NCBI RefSeq assembly: GCF_036323735.1
Contig: NC_086021.1
Coordinates: 159,994,976 to 160,058,975 of the forward strand
Origin: Rattus norvegicus
Lineage: Eukaryota; Chordata; Mammalia; Rodentia; Muridae
Reading direction: 5' to 3'
Length of the DNA stretch: 64,000 bases
Part shown: positions 32,380 through 44,236 of the stretch, piece after piece
Numbering within the stretch: position 1 is the first letter of the stretch
Layout of the letters: every line of letters begins with the position of its first letter
Translations under genes and position numbers: made by a program
The notes under the pieces: model-generated
The model's input: only the letters and a program-made list of their open reading frames with translations
What the model was told of the DNA's origin: nothing
Database searches by the model: none

Positions 32380-34725
32380 AGAAAGAAAGACACCTCAGCA
32401 ACGAAGATACAGACTAGCTCAGAACAAAGGCTGGAAAAGGGGTTTTCAAGCAAACAGACCCCCAAAATAAGCTAGAGGAGCCATTCTAATATCTAATAAA
32501 ATAGACTTTCAATCAAGATTATCAAAAGAGATGGGGAAGGACGCTTTGTATTGATTAAAGGGAAAATCCACCAAGATAACATTCAATTCTGAACATCCAT
32601 GCCACAAATGTAAGGGCACCAACATTCATCAAAGAAACTTTAACTAAACCTCAAATCACCCATTGAACCCCACACAATTATAGTGGGGTTCAACACCCTA
32701 CCCTCACCAATGGACAGTTCATTGAAACAGAAAATAGATAGGGAAACGATGACACTAACAGATCTTATGAACCAAATAGATCCAGCACATTTACAAAATC
32801 TTTCGTCCCAAAACAAAATAATATATCTTCTTCTCGCTACTTCATGGGACCTTCTCCAAAACTGACCATATAATCAGGCACAAAACAAGCCTCAACAGAT
32901 GCAAGAATATTGAAGGAACCCTTTGCATTCTATCAGATCACCAAAGATTAAGGCTGGACTTCAAAAACAATATAAATAACAGAAACCCACATTCTCATGG
33001 ACAGTGAACAACTCTGTAATCAATGATCACTTGGTCAAGAAAGAAAGAAATTAAAGACTTTTTAGAATTCAAAAAAAGAAAGTCCCAACCAATCAAAATT
33101 TATGAGACAAAAATAGTGCCTTCATAAAGAAATTGGAGAGCTCTTAACACGAGCAACTTAACAGCACATCTGAAAAGAAGCAAACATACCCAAGAAGAAA
33201 GGAAGGCAGGAAATAGTCAAACTCAAAACTGAAATCAGTCAATTAGAAACAAAGAGAACGATACAGAGAATCAACAAAACCAAAAGCTGATTCTCTGAGA
33301 AAATCAACAAGATAGACAAGCCCTTAGTTAAAGTAAAAGACACAGAGACAGTGTCCAAATCATAGGTGAAAAGGGAGATGTACAAACAGAAATTAGGGAA
33401 ATCCAAAAAAATCATTAGGTCTTACTTCAAAAGCCTTTACTCCACAAAACTGAAAACCTAAACAAAAATGGATGAACTTCTAGACAAATACCACATAGCA
33501 AACTTAAATCAAGATCAGGTAAATTGTTTCTGTCTGAAGGAAATGCAGGGACAAAAATGGAGTAGAGATTAAAAGAAAGGCCACACAGTGACCAGCCCAA
33601 CTTGAGATCTATGTCATGCACATACACCAAACCCTGACACTATTACTGAGGCCATATTGTGCATGCACACAGGAGCCTGGCATGGCTGTCTTCTGAAAGG
33701 ATCCACCAGCAACTGACTGAGACAAATGTAAATACTTACATGTAGGATGACGTCATTATGCAGGTGAAGGCAGGTACAAGATAGAACTAGGCCTGTCATT
33801 GGACGAGAAGGAAAGATGACGAGAGAAAAGTTCTAGAGAGGAGGAGAAGACCAGAGCGAGAGAAGGAGGCAGATGTTAGAATTCCTCTCTGCACATTTAC
33901 AGGTTGTTATGAATATTCTTAAGGGATGGGTGTGTACAGCGCTTTGTATGTCTAGGTGGGCAATTATAGCTTATCAATTGGATCAGAGGTTATCGTGTTG
34001 TGTGTTCTTTCATGTGATGATTTAATTGAATTCAAGAGAGTTTGTGGTGGCTGGAGGCATTGGGCCACCACAGAATTGGGGTGTGTATGTCTGGCATGGT
34101 GGCAACCTGCCTTGGGAACTAGATTGGTAGAGAGATTGTTGCCAGGCTCAGAGAGTAGCCATCAGCAGTGTGATGTGGGATGGAGCGAAGCGGGTGAGAC
34201 ACTTTTGCTGCCTGAGATGAAAATATCTACCAGATGTGATGTGGACCTAGTGCAGGATAGAAGACAACTTTATTACAGTTTTACAGCAATACTCACAGCC
34301 AACTACTGGACTGAGGTCAGAAACCCATGTGGAAGAACCGAAGGAGCTGAGGGGTATGGCAACCCCACAGGAAGACCAACAGTGTCAACTAACTTGGACC
34401 TCTCAGAGCTCCCGGAGACTAACCCAAAAGCCAGGGAACATACACTGGCTGGTCAGTGGCCCCAGGGACAAGCATAGCAGAGGACTGCTTCATCTGGTCT
34501 CGGTGGGAGAGGATGCACTTAATCCTGTGGAAACTTGATGCCCCAGGGAAGAAGGATAGTGGTTGGGGTGAGGTGGAAGTGGGTGGGCAAGTAGGGGAGT
34601 AACCTCTCAGAGGTGGAGGAATGGGGATGGGGTGAAGAACCCAGGGAGGGGGAACTAGGAAGGGAGGCAACTTTTGGAATGTAAATAGATAAAATAATTT
34701 AATATTTTTTTAAAAAAGAAGGGGG
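32380..34725 (+). mobile_element. L1 element with internal deletion, interrupted by another insertion
   Basis: The left part (about 32380-33520) matches the endonuclease-proximal half of rodent L1 ORF2, full of stops. At about 33520 it jumps directly to 3' UTR sequence ('tctgtctgaaggaaatgcag'), the same block seen at 1233, so most of ORF2 (including the reverse transcriptase) is missing. The 3' UTR is then split at about 33741 by a foreign segment of roughly 540 bp and resumes at about 34290, ending in an A-rich tail near 34680-34725. Confidence 0.85.
33741..34289. mobile_element. Unidentified insertion in the L1 3' UTR, possibly LTR-like
   Basis: The segment between 'aatacttaca' (33731-33740) and 'aatactcaca' (34291-34300) is absent from the homologous L1 3' UTR at 1420-1440. 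The two flanking decamers differ by one base and look like a target duplication. The insert begins TG and ends near CA, which would fit an LTR, but I cannot assign a family. The 173-codon frame that crosses its right part (33956-34477) has no recognisable domain. Confidence 0.5.
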
Positions 34726-34798
34726 AGGCACAGGGCCTTCCCCTTTCCTTGGACACATTTAAAATAAATAAATAGCTGTATATAAAAATTAAAGTACT

Positions 34799-34978
34799 TA
34801 TTTGGGAGCTCAGCAGTTAGGAGCACTTTCTGTTCTTACAGGGGATCCAGGTTTGGTTTCCAGCACCCACATCAGTGGGCACCAGGAACTCGAATCAACT
34901 CTCCTAGACTCCTCAGGCACCTACATGAATATGGTACACATTAACTCAGACACACATAAACTCAGTCAGATACACATA
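34799..34978 (+). mobile_element. B3 SINE
   Basis: 'tgggagctcagcagttagga', then 'ggtttccagcacccacatca', then a CA-rich end. Confidence 0.65.
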
Positions 34979-35097
34979 CACTGACTAGCTAGGAAAATAT
35001 AGAGCTTTAAATGCCTTTATTAGAAGGCAGGCTGAAAATTAATTGAAAACATTTAGCTTAAATTAGAAAAACAAAAATGCTCAAAAAGAAAGTATAA

Positions 35098-35191
35098 GGG
35101 GTTGGGGATTTAGCTCAGTGGTAGAGCACTTGCCTAGCAAGTGCAAGGCCCTAGGTTCGGTCCCCAGCTCCAAAAAAAAAGAAAAGAAAAG
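35098..35191 (+). mobile_element. ID SINE
   Basis: Near-consensus ID with an A-rich tail. A perfect 15-bp target duplication, aaaaagaaagtataa, lies at 35083-35097 and 35192-35206. Confidence 0.95.
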
Positions 35192-35323
35192 AAAAAGAAA
35201 GTATAAAAAGAAAAGAAAATTAAATTTATACTATAAAATGAAACATTACGGAAAAGCTCAACAGTGCCAAAAGTCAGTTTTTGCTGAAAGGGAGAAAAAC
35301 AAAATGTCCAAATTTCTGAAATG

Positions 35324-35334
35324 AGAGAAAGAGA

Positions 35335-35389
<55 letters not shown>

Positions 35390-35413
35390 AGGGAGGAGAA
35401 GAAGGAGGAGGAG

Positions 35414-35479
<66 letters not shown>
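35324..35479. repeat. Compound (GA)n-(GGGA)n-(GATA)n array
   Basis: GA units (about 35324-35383) pass into GGGA/GGA units (35384-35412) and then about 16 GATA units (35413-35479). The Ser/Leu/Ile/Tyr-repeat frames are artefacts. Confidence 0.97.
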
Positions 35480-35480
<1 letters not shown>

Positions 35481-35850
35481 GTTTTGAGGAAAACGGAAGC
35501 TCCAACTAGAAGATCTATGCATAATGTTATTCCAATAAAGACAGAAACAGTGAAGTGGGAAATTTCCATTCAAGAACCTAAAATATCCTGGAAGCAAAAT
35601 AGAAAACTTGGCCTTAGAAATGGAATCAGAAGTTCCAAGTGTCTCCAAAAAATACGCACAGCTTATCCACTATTCAAGACACAGAAGATTCAAGCCTTGA
35701 ATATTTAAAAGATTTTAAAAATATCATCTTGGCTAATCAAATCCAGCGATTCATTCAAATGTGCTTTGTACTGGGAATGTAAAATGACTCAGTGTTAAAA
35801 CTTAATTCACCACATTAATAATAAAATTAAACTGGTGGGGTGTGTGTGTG
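35480..35850. other. Unique intergenic sequence
   Basis: No gene or repeat was recognised. Confidence 0.5.
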
Positions 35851-36046
35851 TGCTGGAGAGATGATGTCGAGGTCAGGAGCATGTACTGATCTTCCACAGA
35901 ACTCACGTTCTGTTCTTAGCACCCATGCGATGTCTTACAATTGTCTGTAGCTCCAGTCCCAGGGCCTCCAGCACCCACTCCTGGCCTTTCCGAGCATAAG
36001 GTATGCACACAGTGCATTTACATACACATAAAATAAAACAAACAAC
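35851..36046 (+). mobile_element. B3 SINE
   Basis: Head 'gtgctggagagatgatgtcg', then 'gttctgttcttagcacccat', A-rich tail at about 36030-36046. Confidence 0.7.
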
Positions 36047-36051
36047 TCTTT

Positions 36052-36315
36052 TTTAAGCCTTATGTAGTGGCATACACCTTTTGGCATGCACACACCTGTA
36101 ATCTCAGCACTCTGGAAACATAAGTAGGCAGATCTCTGTGAGTTTGAGACCATCCTGATTTACCAAGTTAGTTCCATGCCAACCGAGACTATATAGTAAG
36201 ACCCTCTCTCTCAAAAAAGAAAAAGGAAAAAAGAAAGAAAGAAAAAAGAAAAGTAAAGAAATAAAACAAACAAAAAACCAACCAAACAAACAAACAAAAA
36301 CACTCCTGAACTAAA
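36052..36315 (+). mobile_element. B1 SINE with long A-rich tail
   Basis: 'ctgtaatctcagcactctgg', 'cagatctctgtgagtttgag', then an A-rich tail with CAAA and GAAA motifs from 36213. Confidence 0.8.
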
Positions 36316-36752
36316 AAGAGAAGAGACTTTTCTTACTCTGACAATGGGTAGTATCACACTTACAGCTACAATGTTATGTTTACCTGGGGAGGAGACCATA
36401 GCGAGTCAACAGGACAATTTCACCAATCTGTACTCATCAAGGTACTTAATAAACCACTCATGTCGTTAGGACCTGTTTTACAGCTGAACTTCTTGTCTCA
36501 GCCAGATTGTCACTGCACTGCAGGGTGCTCTCTGGAACATTGTGCCTCAGGAAGCCCGCAGAACCCACAGAACGGCTAGAGTGGTAGGTGAGAATAATAA
36601 CCAGTGTAATGAGAACAAGGGTAAAGTGCTTGTCTCTTTTTCCTAGGCTTTATGATATGCAAGGCTCATCATGAACAAAGTACGCCTGAGGTTTCGGAGG
36701 AGATAGGAAGCATATATATGGTTGGAAAAGCAATAGTTTGAGGCAGAATCAC
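36316..36752. other. Unique intergenic sequence
   Basis: No gene or repeat was recognised. Confidence 0.5.
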
Positions 36753-36945
36753 AGAGGTGGGCTGGGACATGGCTCAACAGGTAACAGCACATGCTGCCTG
36801 CGGAGTCTGACGACCTGAGTTCAATCCCCAGAACGCACATGGTAAGAACTGACTCCATGAAGTTATCCTCTGACTTCCGCATATGCCATGGCGTACGCGC
36901 ATGCGTGCCCATACAACTAAAAGAATGTAATATTTTTAAATATAA
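36753..36945 (+). mobile_element. B3 SINE
   Basis: Head 'gggctgggacatggctcaac', then 'gagttcaatccccagaacgc', tail near 36930. Confidence 0.75.
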
Positions 36946-38227
36946 GAAACGACGATCTTTTCCTAATAAGACTGTATAATGAGAAAGAATAAACGTGAGA
37001 AACAATGACCACTTCATAATAAGAGCACTGGTAACTCAGTAGTGAAATTGAGTTAGGTTACTTTAGGACCTTGCAAAGACCTGTGTCAGCCTAGAGTTCC
37101 AGGCCTCCTTACTGGGGCAAAGAACAATCTTTATATGCCCTAACACTTGACCCTTCCTGCTACCTGTGCCCTGGACTGCTTGCTGCCCCACCCTGCCTTG
37201 CCTTGGGGGTTGGGGGTGAAGTGACACTGACTTGTGGAGCAGGTGAGAAACCCTGCAGCAAGCTCATGTGAGCACTGCCGCAAGTTCCTTTAATACCCTC
37301 CACCCACGCCCCCCTGGTCCCAAGAACGCATCTCTTCTAAACAGCAGTTCCTGTTTGGCTGGCATTGTCTGTGCTAGCAATCCTTGGTCTCTCAGGCAAT
37401 CCTCAATTAGGTCCTGCCAGAGATGCTTTTCGGGCTGCGAGCCCCACCTCCCTCATTTACATAGAGGTGGCCCCGCCTATCCTGCTACACCTTCCTCCCC
37501 TCAAACAACCAAGAGGTTGCAATCTTAGGCATCATCTAGTCTGATCTTCCCCTCTAGTCCCCTCCGTTTGTCTTCTTTCAACATCCATACATGGGTTTAT
37601 CTGTTTGAGCCTCCTGGTTCTTTTAAAGCCTATCATCAGATGCATGGCCTTCCAAGCAAACTTGGCTATTGGTAATTTTCTATTCTAAACTGCACGTTTG
37701 TGTGGCGAGTGCGGGTGGAGGGGACTAAGTAGACTGTCCGGCATTAGCAGGAGTTGTGTGTCTTCTGGTGGCCGCACATAAACTGGCCCAAGGCATCACT
37801 GGAAAGTAAACCATCAGATTTTATTTCTAACAAAAAAGAAATCAGAGAGGCAGCTAGACTCTTTTTTTGTATTGTTATCAAATGACCTATGGTCTTACAT
37901 CTCGCCCACTCAGTGACCTCAGGAAACACCAGGGGATAAGAAAGGAAGACATGAAGGACAGGAAGTCATACTTTGTTGCTATACGTTCCAGTGTTGATAT
38001 GCCAGAGACTAGTTGTCCTGCTTGGGAGGAAGCCAGGATATACACTGGCTGAAAGCTCCTCCCAGGATCTTTGCCCGGAACTTCCATTCACTGGGCATTT
38101 CTCTGATAAAGAGCTTGGGTGTTCCCGGTGTAGTGGGGTGGATCAGGATGAAGGACACTGAGAGCCTCTGAAACCAAGGACCTTACAGAACCGTGTTGCC
38201 CCGATTCTTTTGTCTGTCTTGTTCTTT
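36946..38227. other. Unassigned intergenic sequence, possible LTR near 37130-37540
   Basis: No gene was recognised. On the minus strand, 37130-37540 has an LTR-like look (GC-rich upstream part, a TATTAAA near 37296 reversed, then a C/G-rich leader), but ends and target duplications could not be found. Treat that as a guess. Confidence 0.35.
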
Positions 38228-38405
38228 CAAAGTGCTAAGGCTTATCCTCAGAGCCTCCCTCATTCGAGGCAAATGTCTATAACTGAGCTACACCCTCAGC
38301 CCTTCCTTGACATTTATATTTAGGGACAGGCTGTCCTGAAATTGTCCAGGCTGGCTCTGAACTTTCTATCCACCTGCTTCAGCCTCCTGTGTCCTAAAAT
38401 AACAG
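38228..38405 (-). mobile_element. Old ID-like fragment followed by a B1 fragment
   Basis: 'taactgagctacaccctcag' is the reversed SINE head. It is followed by reversed B1 features 'gtccaggctggctctgaact' and 'cttcagcctcctgtgtccta'. Confidence 0.5.
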
Positions 38406-41039
38406 GCCAGTGCCTCCAGACCCTGTTCCTGCTTCATTGAACAGACTTAGAGCTCATGTAACTATGCAAGCTCACCTGAGCAGACGGTGTGCAAAGCAGT
38501 GGCTCCCTGCACTCTGAGTCACCGAGTATGCTAAGATGGGGTAGGTGCTCGTTTATGTCCTCTGACACTTCCTTAGTCCACAGAGCAGGGCCAGTCAGAC
38601 ACATCTGCTGTCAAGCACATGTCTACATCCTTCTCTGCCCACCTCTCTGTCTGCTCTATCTCCTCCAGGTTTGGAGCAGATGCTTCTCGGCATCTTCCTT
38701 CTAAACGGGGAACGCTCCAGAAGCATCCTGATGAATCCATTCATTCCTTCAACAAACATTTTGATACTGTCTTTATTTGGGTTTCCCTGCGTGCTGTTTG
38801 AGAAAAGAGCTTATAAGAAGTTATTTGACTGGTGCTCTCCCTGAAATGTGATTAAGGAAGAAGGAAAGGAATTCTGGGGAGAAGCCATTACTATGGGCAA
38901 GGGGGGGCTCGTGCCTGCTGTGGACTCAAAAAAATGTGCCTCTGTGAAGGGCAGGCAGAGATGTTTATCCACAATCAGTTAGGAGCTGTTATGAAGCATG
39001 TGCACCATGCACTGTTTACCACCCTGTCTCTGCCTGAACACAGCACGTTAAGGCTCAACAATCTACATCAAATGCGTTTATATCCTGTAGATAAGCAGCC
39101 AGGGACAACGGCCTCCAAGACACATTGCTAGCCACCCCCCTCTTCCATTAAGATCCAGACAGGCTGCTAGGATAGATGTCTCAATAGTACCTGTCATCTA
39201 ATTGTACCTCAGAATTGGAAAAGCAGACTGCTATGGATTTTATTAGTTTATTAAGAGGACTCATAATGTCCTGGACTAAACCACTGGAGAAGATATTGTT
39301 TCAATAAAAGCCCTAGCTCAAGCTCCCTCTTGTCTCAAGATGTTGCCTTCCTGAAGGTTGTTCCAAGACAACACAGAACTTGGCTGCAGTTGCTTCTGGG
39401 AAAGTTAAGCGTATCTCCTTTGACATCCAGATTGTGCTGGCTGTAACAAGCACTAAAGAGGACAGCAAAGAAATGGCAGTCATGATGGGGACTCTTTACT
39501 ACCATTACAGTGTCTATGGCATAGGCAGGGTCAGGTTGAAGGCTTCGTATATGCAAACACTAGGTGCTGAGTAAGCACTATTGCTCAGGACAGATGCCAT
39601 CTTTTGCCCCCGTGAAGCTTACACTTCAGTAGTAAAAAAGAGACTGAACTACCAAACCTGCCAACAGATACTATTGGGTCCAACTTATTTCTTCACAGAA
39701 TAAGTCGGGCCCAATAGTATCATCTCAGAATGATAGAGAATGGCTAGGAGAGGTCACTATAAGTGAAACACTCTGAGAAGGTGGCATTATGTTATTTTAA
39801 AAACGAGAAAAGATCTACAAAAGGAAATGCCTGAGAGAATAGCTTTCCAAGCAGTGAATATGACCATATGTAAAGCTAAGACAAATTCTAGAGAACTCGA
39901 GAGAAGTATGGTGAAAATGGAGGAGGTGGTAAAAGAAGTGGAGGAGGCAGACAGAAGCAGGGTCCTTACAGGTCCACGAACAAACTTCAAAACACTAGAA
40001 AATTAAGTGGAAACTGTGAGGTGCAGTTTTTCCACTACAAGTTAGCAAAGAACCCAGCGTTTGGAAGGATTCTGCTGTTGAAGAAGTGGGGGAAACCCAC
40101 GCTTTCACACATTATTTGTAAGTGTTAATTAGTACAATGACTAGAGAGAAAATTGAGTCGTATCTGTGGAGTTGTTTTCACGGAGCTTATAGTTTATCAT
40201 AGACAATTCCAATACTAAGACTCTCCTACAGCACATGCATGGTGGGTAGCAAGATAGTCCTTTGGATACTGTAGCAATATTTACAACAAAACACCCAGGG
40301 GGTGGGGGGAAGCTTTTAAGATCTGCCAAATAAGAAACCATATAGATTACTATTGTAATCGGATCTTAGGGGTTTGACTAGTAAGACAAGGCAAGGTCCA
40401 GTGAGCTGCTCACGTGGCTGTTTGCAATGGTTTCGTGGGGGTACTAGTGATTGCCAACTTTCACATAGCATCCCTGCACTCACTTCCTGAATACTGTCTT
40501 GCCGTTAGAAATCCTTGCTTCTAGGCTTTCCCAGCCAATAGACAGGCACGTCTTCCAGGACCAAGGCCAGTGTATAGATGTCATCACATGGGCCGGAAGA
40601 AGAGTCCTGGTTCAGTGGAGAACAGGCAACCAACTTGGGAGACATTCATACAGACGAACTAGGGACATACATTCGGAGTCTCGCTGTAGTTATACGTTGG
40701 CAACCTTGTGGCTTCTAGGAAGACATCAGAAAATATGGCCAAGGATCAAGGAGGTTTGATAGCACCGCATTCTCTATTGCGAATGCATATCCTATCATGT
40801 ATTCCCTTGAAAGTAAAAGAGGAAGCAACTTGGGTGTGGAGGGATCCAGGGGGAAAGCCTACAGAAGGACGAGGTGATGGATAAGATTGAAGTAACTCCT
40901 ACACTAGCTAAGACAAGGCTCTGTTCCTCCCACGCCTCAGGACTTGTCAGAAGGATCCAAGATAAGTTTCTACTCCAGATCCCCCTACTGGCAGAAAGAA
41001 AAACAAACAACCAAATAACCATTTCGGAAGAGCACCTGG
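38406..41039. other. Unique sequence upstream of the Entpd6 promoter
   Basis: No credible gene or mobile element was recognised over 2.6 kb. The only structured item is the hairpin at 39667-39721. Confidence 0.5.
39667..39721. repeat. Short inverted repeat / hairpin
   Basis: A 23-nt left arm (39667-39689, beginning gatactattggg) pairs with a right arm (39699-39721, ending cccaatagtatc) across a 9-nt loop, tcttcacag. All but two positions are Watson-Crick. As + strand RNA one of the two is a G-U wobble and the other an A/C mismatch. It lies in otherwise unique sequence. It could be a palindromic MITE remnant, a small-RNA hairpin or chance. Confidence 0.85.
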
Positions 41040-41300
41040 GTATTGCGCCTGCGTGGCTGGCAAGCACCACAGCGCACGCGCCTCAACGCCATCCAACCCA
41101 CCCGGTGACGCAAAGTGCACGTAGGCGGAGACAGCTCCTCCCGATCGGCTAAGGTCTGGTTCCACGCGTTGAGGCTCTGTTGACGCGGACTGGCGCTGGA
41201 GAGCCAAGCGCTCGGTGTGTGGTCGCTGTCTGCCTCCAGGTACGCCACTACATGTCCTGAGGGGCCGAGGGCGCCGTGCAGGGTAAGCGGAGCCAGCGAA
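41040..41300 (+). promoter_or_regulatory. Entpd6: CpG-rich TATA-less promoter of Entpd6
   Basis: CpG dinucleotides are dense here and rare on either side. NRF1-like sites tgcgcctgcg (41044) and gcgcacgcgc (41072) and a CRE-like tgacgcaa (41106) are visible. There is no TATA box. The block ends in a consensus splice donor (41239/41240). Housekeeping-type CpG promoters of this kind fit the broad expression known for the gene. The exact start site is not visible. Confidence 0.7.
41130..41239 (+). other. Entpd6: Probable non-coding exon 1 of Entpd6
   Basis: The CpG-rich block ends 'ctgcctccag' immediately before 'gtacgc', a good donor. The 5' end is set only approximately. No ATG in this exon can be joined in frame to exon 2, because exon 2 has stops in frame just before its own start codon. 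A later candidate donor (cacgtgagtg, about 41347) could give an alternative first exon. Confidence 0.5.
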
Positions 41301-42823
41301 ATGTGCTTGGCCCTGATGACTGACTACGGTTGGTCTCCCCACGCACGTGAGTGACGGGGTTCCCTGTGGTGCAGTTCCAAGTGCCTGACACCTCCCTGGG
41401 CCTGGAGACAGCTCCTGAGGGAGGCCTCAGGGTCACTTGCGCTCTCAGTCCACACAACTGGCTGTCTTTCTGTCCTGGATGCATGGCCCTCGCACATTTG
41501 CTGCATACTGTAGGACTCGTGAGCTACGCTATAGGCCAAGCAGCAGGGGTCTTTGCCCGTGTGCAACCCACAGCCCTGTGGCGTCCATTCATTCTGCTGG
41601 CCTGTGCTGACCCGCCCCCAGCAGAACCAAGCCCAGGCACCTCCCCTTCTGCACTGGACAGTCCAGCTGGGAGGCTCAGGAAACCGGGGAAACCCTGTGT
41701 TCTAGTTGTGCGGAAGGTGGGAACGGGGTGACAGCGAAGAGTTTGCCAGGGGTCAGGGTGGTTCTGCCTGAGTTTGTGTGTGGCCACAGGTGCTTAAGGT
41801 TAAAGGAGAGATGTAGACACCCAGAATGTAGGACAGAGAATCAGCGGAAACACATTTTTACTTTAAAAGCATCTGCAAGTGATCGGTTTTGGGACTACAT
41901 TTCTGAGTAGGTCTCAGTGGACACAGCCCTTCACCCTGAGAGTCTATCCAAAGGAATCAGTCACCTGAAAATACCTGGGCCTTTTATGTCTCAGCAGTTC
42001 CTTATACCCCACAATCATGTGTGGTAAGGCTACACATCCTATATCACAGGGAGTGTATCAAACTCTCATAGCCAATGTAGGAAAATCTCAGGACACTGGG
42101 GAAGGAGATTCCCTGAGAGAGGTAGATGAATGTGATTACAGGGACTCTCATGGGGGTGTTGTAGAGAGCCATGGGGAGGGATCGAATAGCATTGAATAGG
42201 GATTTCCTTATTCCTGCTACCAGCTTTTTAACAATGCAGTTAGTCTTTGAAAAAATGCAGCAAGCATACAGGTAAATCTAAATATTGGGGTCCCCCCATC
42301 TCCTCCTGCCCTGGGAGAAATGTAGGCTAATATGGTTTGTATCGGAGTCCCTCCTAGAGCCTCATGGACAGAATCTGAGAGTTGCACGGCTCTCTGCGTA
42401 CTTAATTCTGGAAGAGCCTATGTGCCCACGAGGCATGGGACCCTGCAGAAGAATCGGGAGGTAGTCTTCATGTATTTTCTTTTTCTTTCTACAACTACCA
42501 GGAGAAATATGTGATGCTTTGTTAACGTGCTTTATTTTTGGACACATATTTAGCATGCACAGCAGTCACTCGCAATCATGACTTGGTTCCTGTGTTTTAA
42601 TGCAAACCTGAAGAAAAAAAAATCTGGCAGCTGCCAGTTCAAGTCAGACGGAGCATATTTCCAAGATATGGCTTCCCCTCCTCCCCTTCTAACACCACAC
42701 CTACATTCTCTCACTCCAGTATCTACCTGACAGGAGGTGAACCTCTCCAAGCCACCTCTGTTTACCTCTACCTGGTGCTTCCTATTCCACTTCCTGCTTA
42801 TTCTCCACTTGGCTTTACTTCAA

Positions 42824-42824
<1 letters not shown>

Positions 42825-42879
<55 letters not shown>
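42825..42879. repeat. (CTG)18 trinucleotide tract
   Basis: Eighteen uninterrupted CTG units on the Entpd6 sense strand within intron 1, flanked by unique sequence. On the minus strand it reads CAG and creates a polyglutamine-looking frame (42798-43187) with no support as a gene. Confidence 0.98.
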
Positions 42880-44236
42880 AAAGGGTTCTGTAAAGTGCAA
42901 ACTAAGGTTGGATCGTTCTCAGTGAGCTTTCTGGGAGTCTGATTAGCATACCACGGCTGCATGTTAGACATAGCTAGAGAAAAGTAATTAGTCCTTCCTG
43001 CAGGCTTCTCAGCTGTGGACAAACACTTCAACCTGACAATGGAGTAAAGTGTGCGTTTGGAGTTGAGCCTCTGAGACGTGTGTGTCCTGTGGACCAGTTT
43101 GTCTGGTTCTGGTCCTGTGCCCCTGGGATGTGATGTCGTGTGTGGGTTGTTCCTATCGTCCAAAGCTTGTTCATACGTAAATGGCAATGGTTGTGGGTCT
43201 GTGGATTCCTAAGTGCTGTCAGGTTGTCTAAAGCAGAATCTTGTATTTACAGGTTGGGTGTAGGGCGCTCGGAGCACAGGATGATGTTCAGGCTGGGGAA
43301 GGCAGTGGTAGTAGGATTTTAGCAGAGGCTTTGGGATAGGGTGAGAATTGGACAAAATTGGCCCAGTTGACGGCTGGACATTCTGGGAATGGATAATAGT
43401 ATGGGCACAAAGGGTCTGGGACAGGTAGGAGCTGAGCTTTCAGGGCGAAAAGAAGCACTGTATTCTTGGGATGCTCGGGCAAGGATAAAAAGTGTGGCAT
43501 GAGGTGCAAGTGCCAGGCCACCGCAGGGGGTGGATGAGGCGAGGTCATGAGAGCAGTGGGTAGCTCTTAAGTGCAGAGGAACCAAGTGAGGTCCAAAGTA
43601 CAGCAGGAGCTGGGGTCTGGCAAGGGAGGCTTGCTCCTTGACATCTACCAAGAAAACCTTTCTGAGCCCTACATGTGGCAGGAATGGGGGAAAGTTTTGT
43701 ATTCTTTTCTTGCCCCAGTTTGGGCCTCTTTCCTGGGCCTGGGCCCCAGAGGCAGCGTTCATATAACCTGGGCTGCTTGCCGTAGAGTGTTGAGTGTGAC
43801 CAGAGATGGACCGAGGAAGGCCTGCTCTGTGTGCAATCTCATCCCACGTCTGTTTCACCTAGACCAGCTCAGGATGAGTTAGTGCCTCAGCCCGGGACCA
43901 CTGTTCTCAAGCCGGGCAGCCACAGGGTCCTTCTGCCCATCGTTGTCCCTGGTTCCCATGGGATGTGTCCTCTGCCCATGTACAAAGCCTGTAGGACTTA
44001 CGTTCTCCATGACCATTGGAGAACGTTGAATTCCAGATTCCATTGTAAGCTCTTTGATGGTCCTTCATGAACAGCTACCCATCCTGCAGAGGAGACCTTT
44101 GGAGGAATTAACCTGACCTAGTCACACCCTGCTGCTAGGTCCCACTTGTAGCCCCTACCACCAAGCCTCCTGCCCTCCCAGGATTAGCTGCCGCATTTCA
44201 ATAACTGAATTGTACAAGGCTTGGAAAGACCAGCAG

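Noticed and set aside
33956..34477. 173-codon frame as a possible gene
   Set aside because: It crosses the boundary between an unidentified insertion and L1 3' UTR, so it cannot be an ancestral coding unit.
41351..41731. 126-codon frame next to the CpG block as an alternative first coding exon
   Set aside because: No in-frame route to Entpd6 exon 2 exists because of the stops before ATG 45478, and the sequence has no recognisable motif.
42798..43187. Polyglutamine-containing frame on the minus strand
   Set aside because: It is the reverse of the intronic CTG tract. No homology or exon signals surround it.
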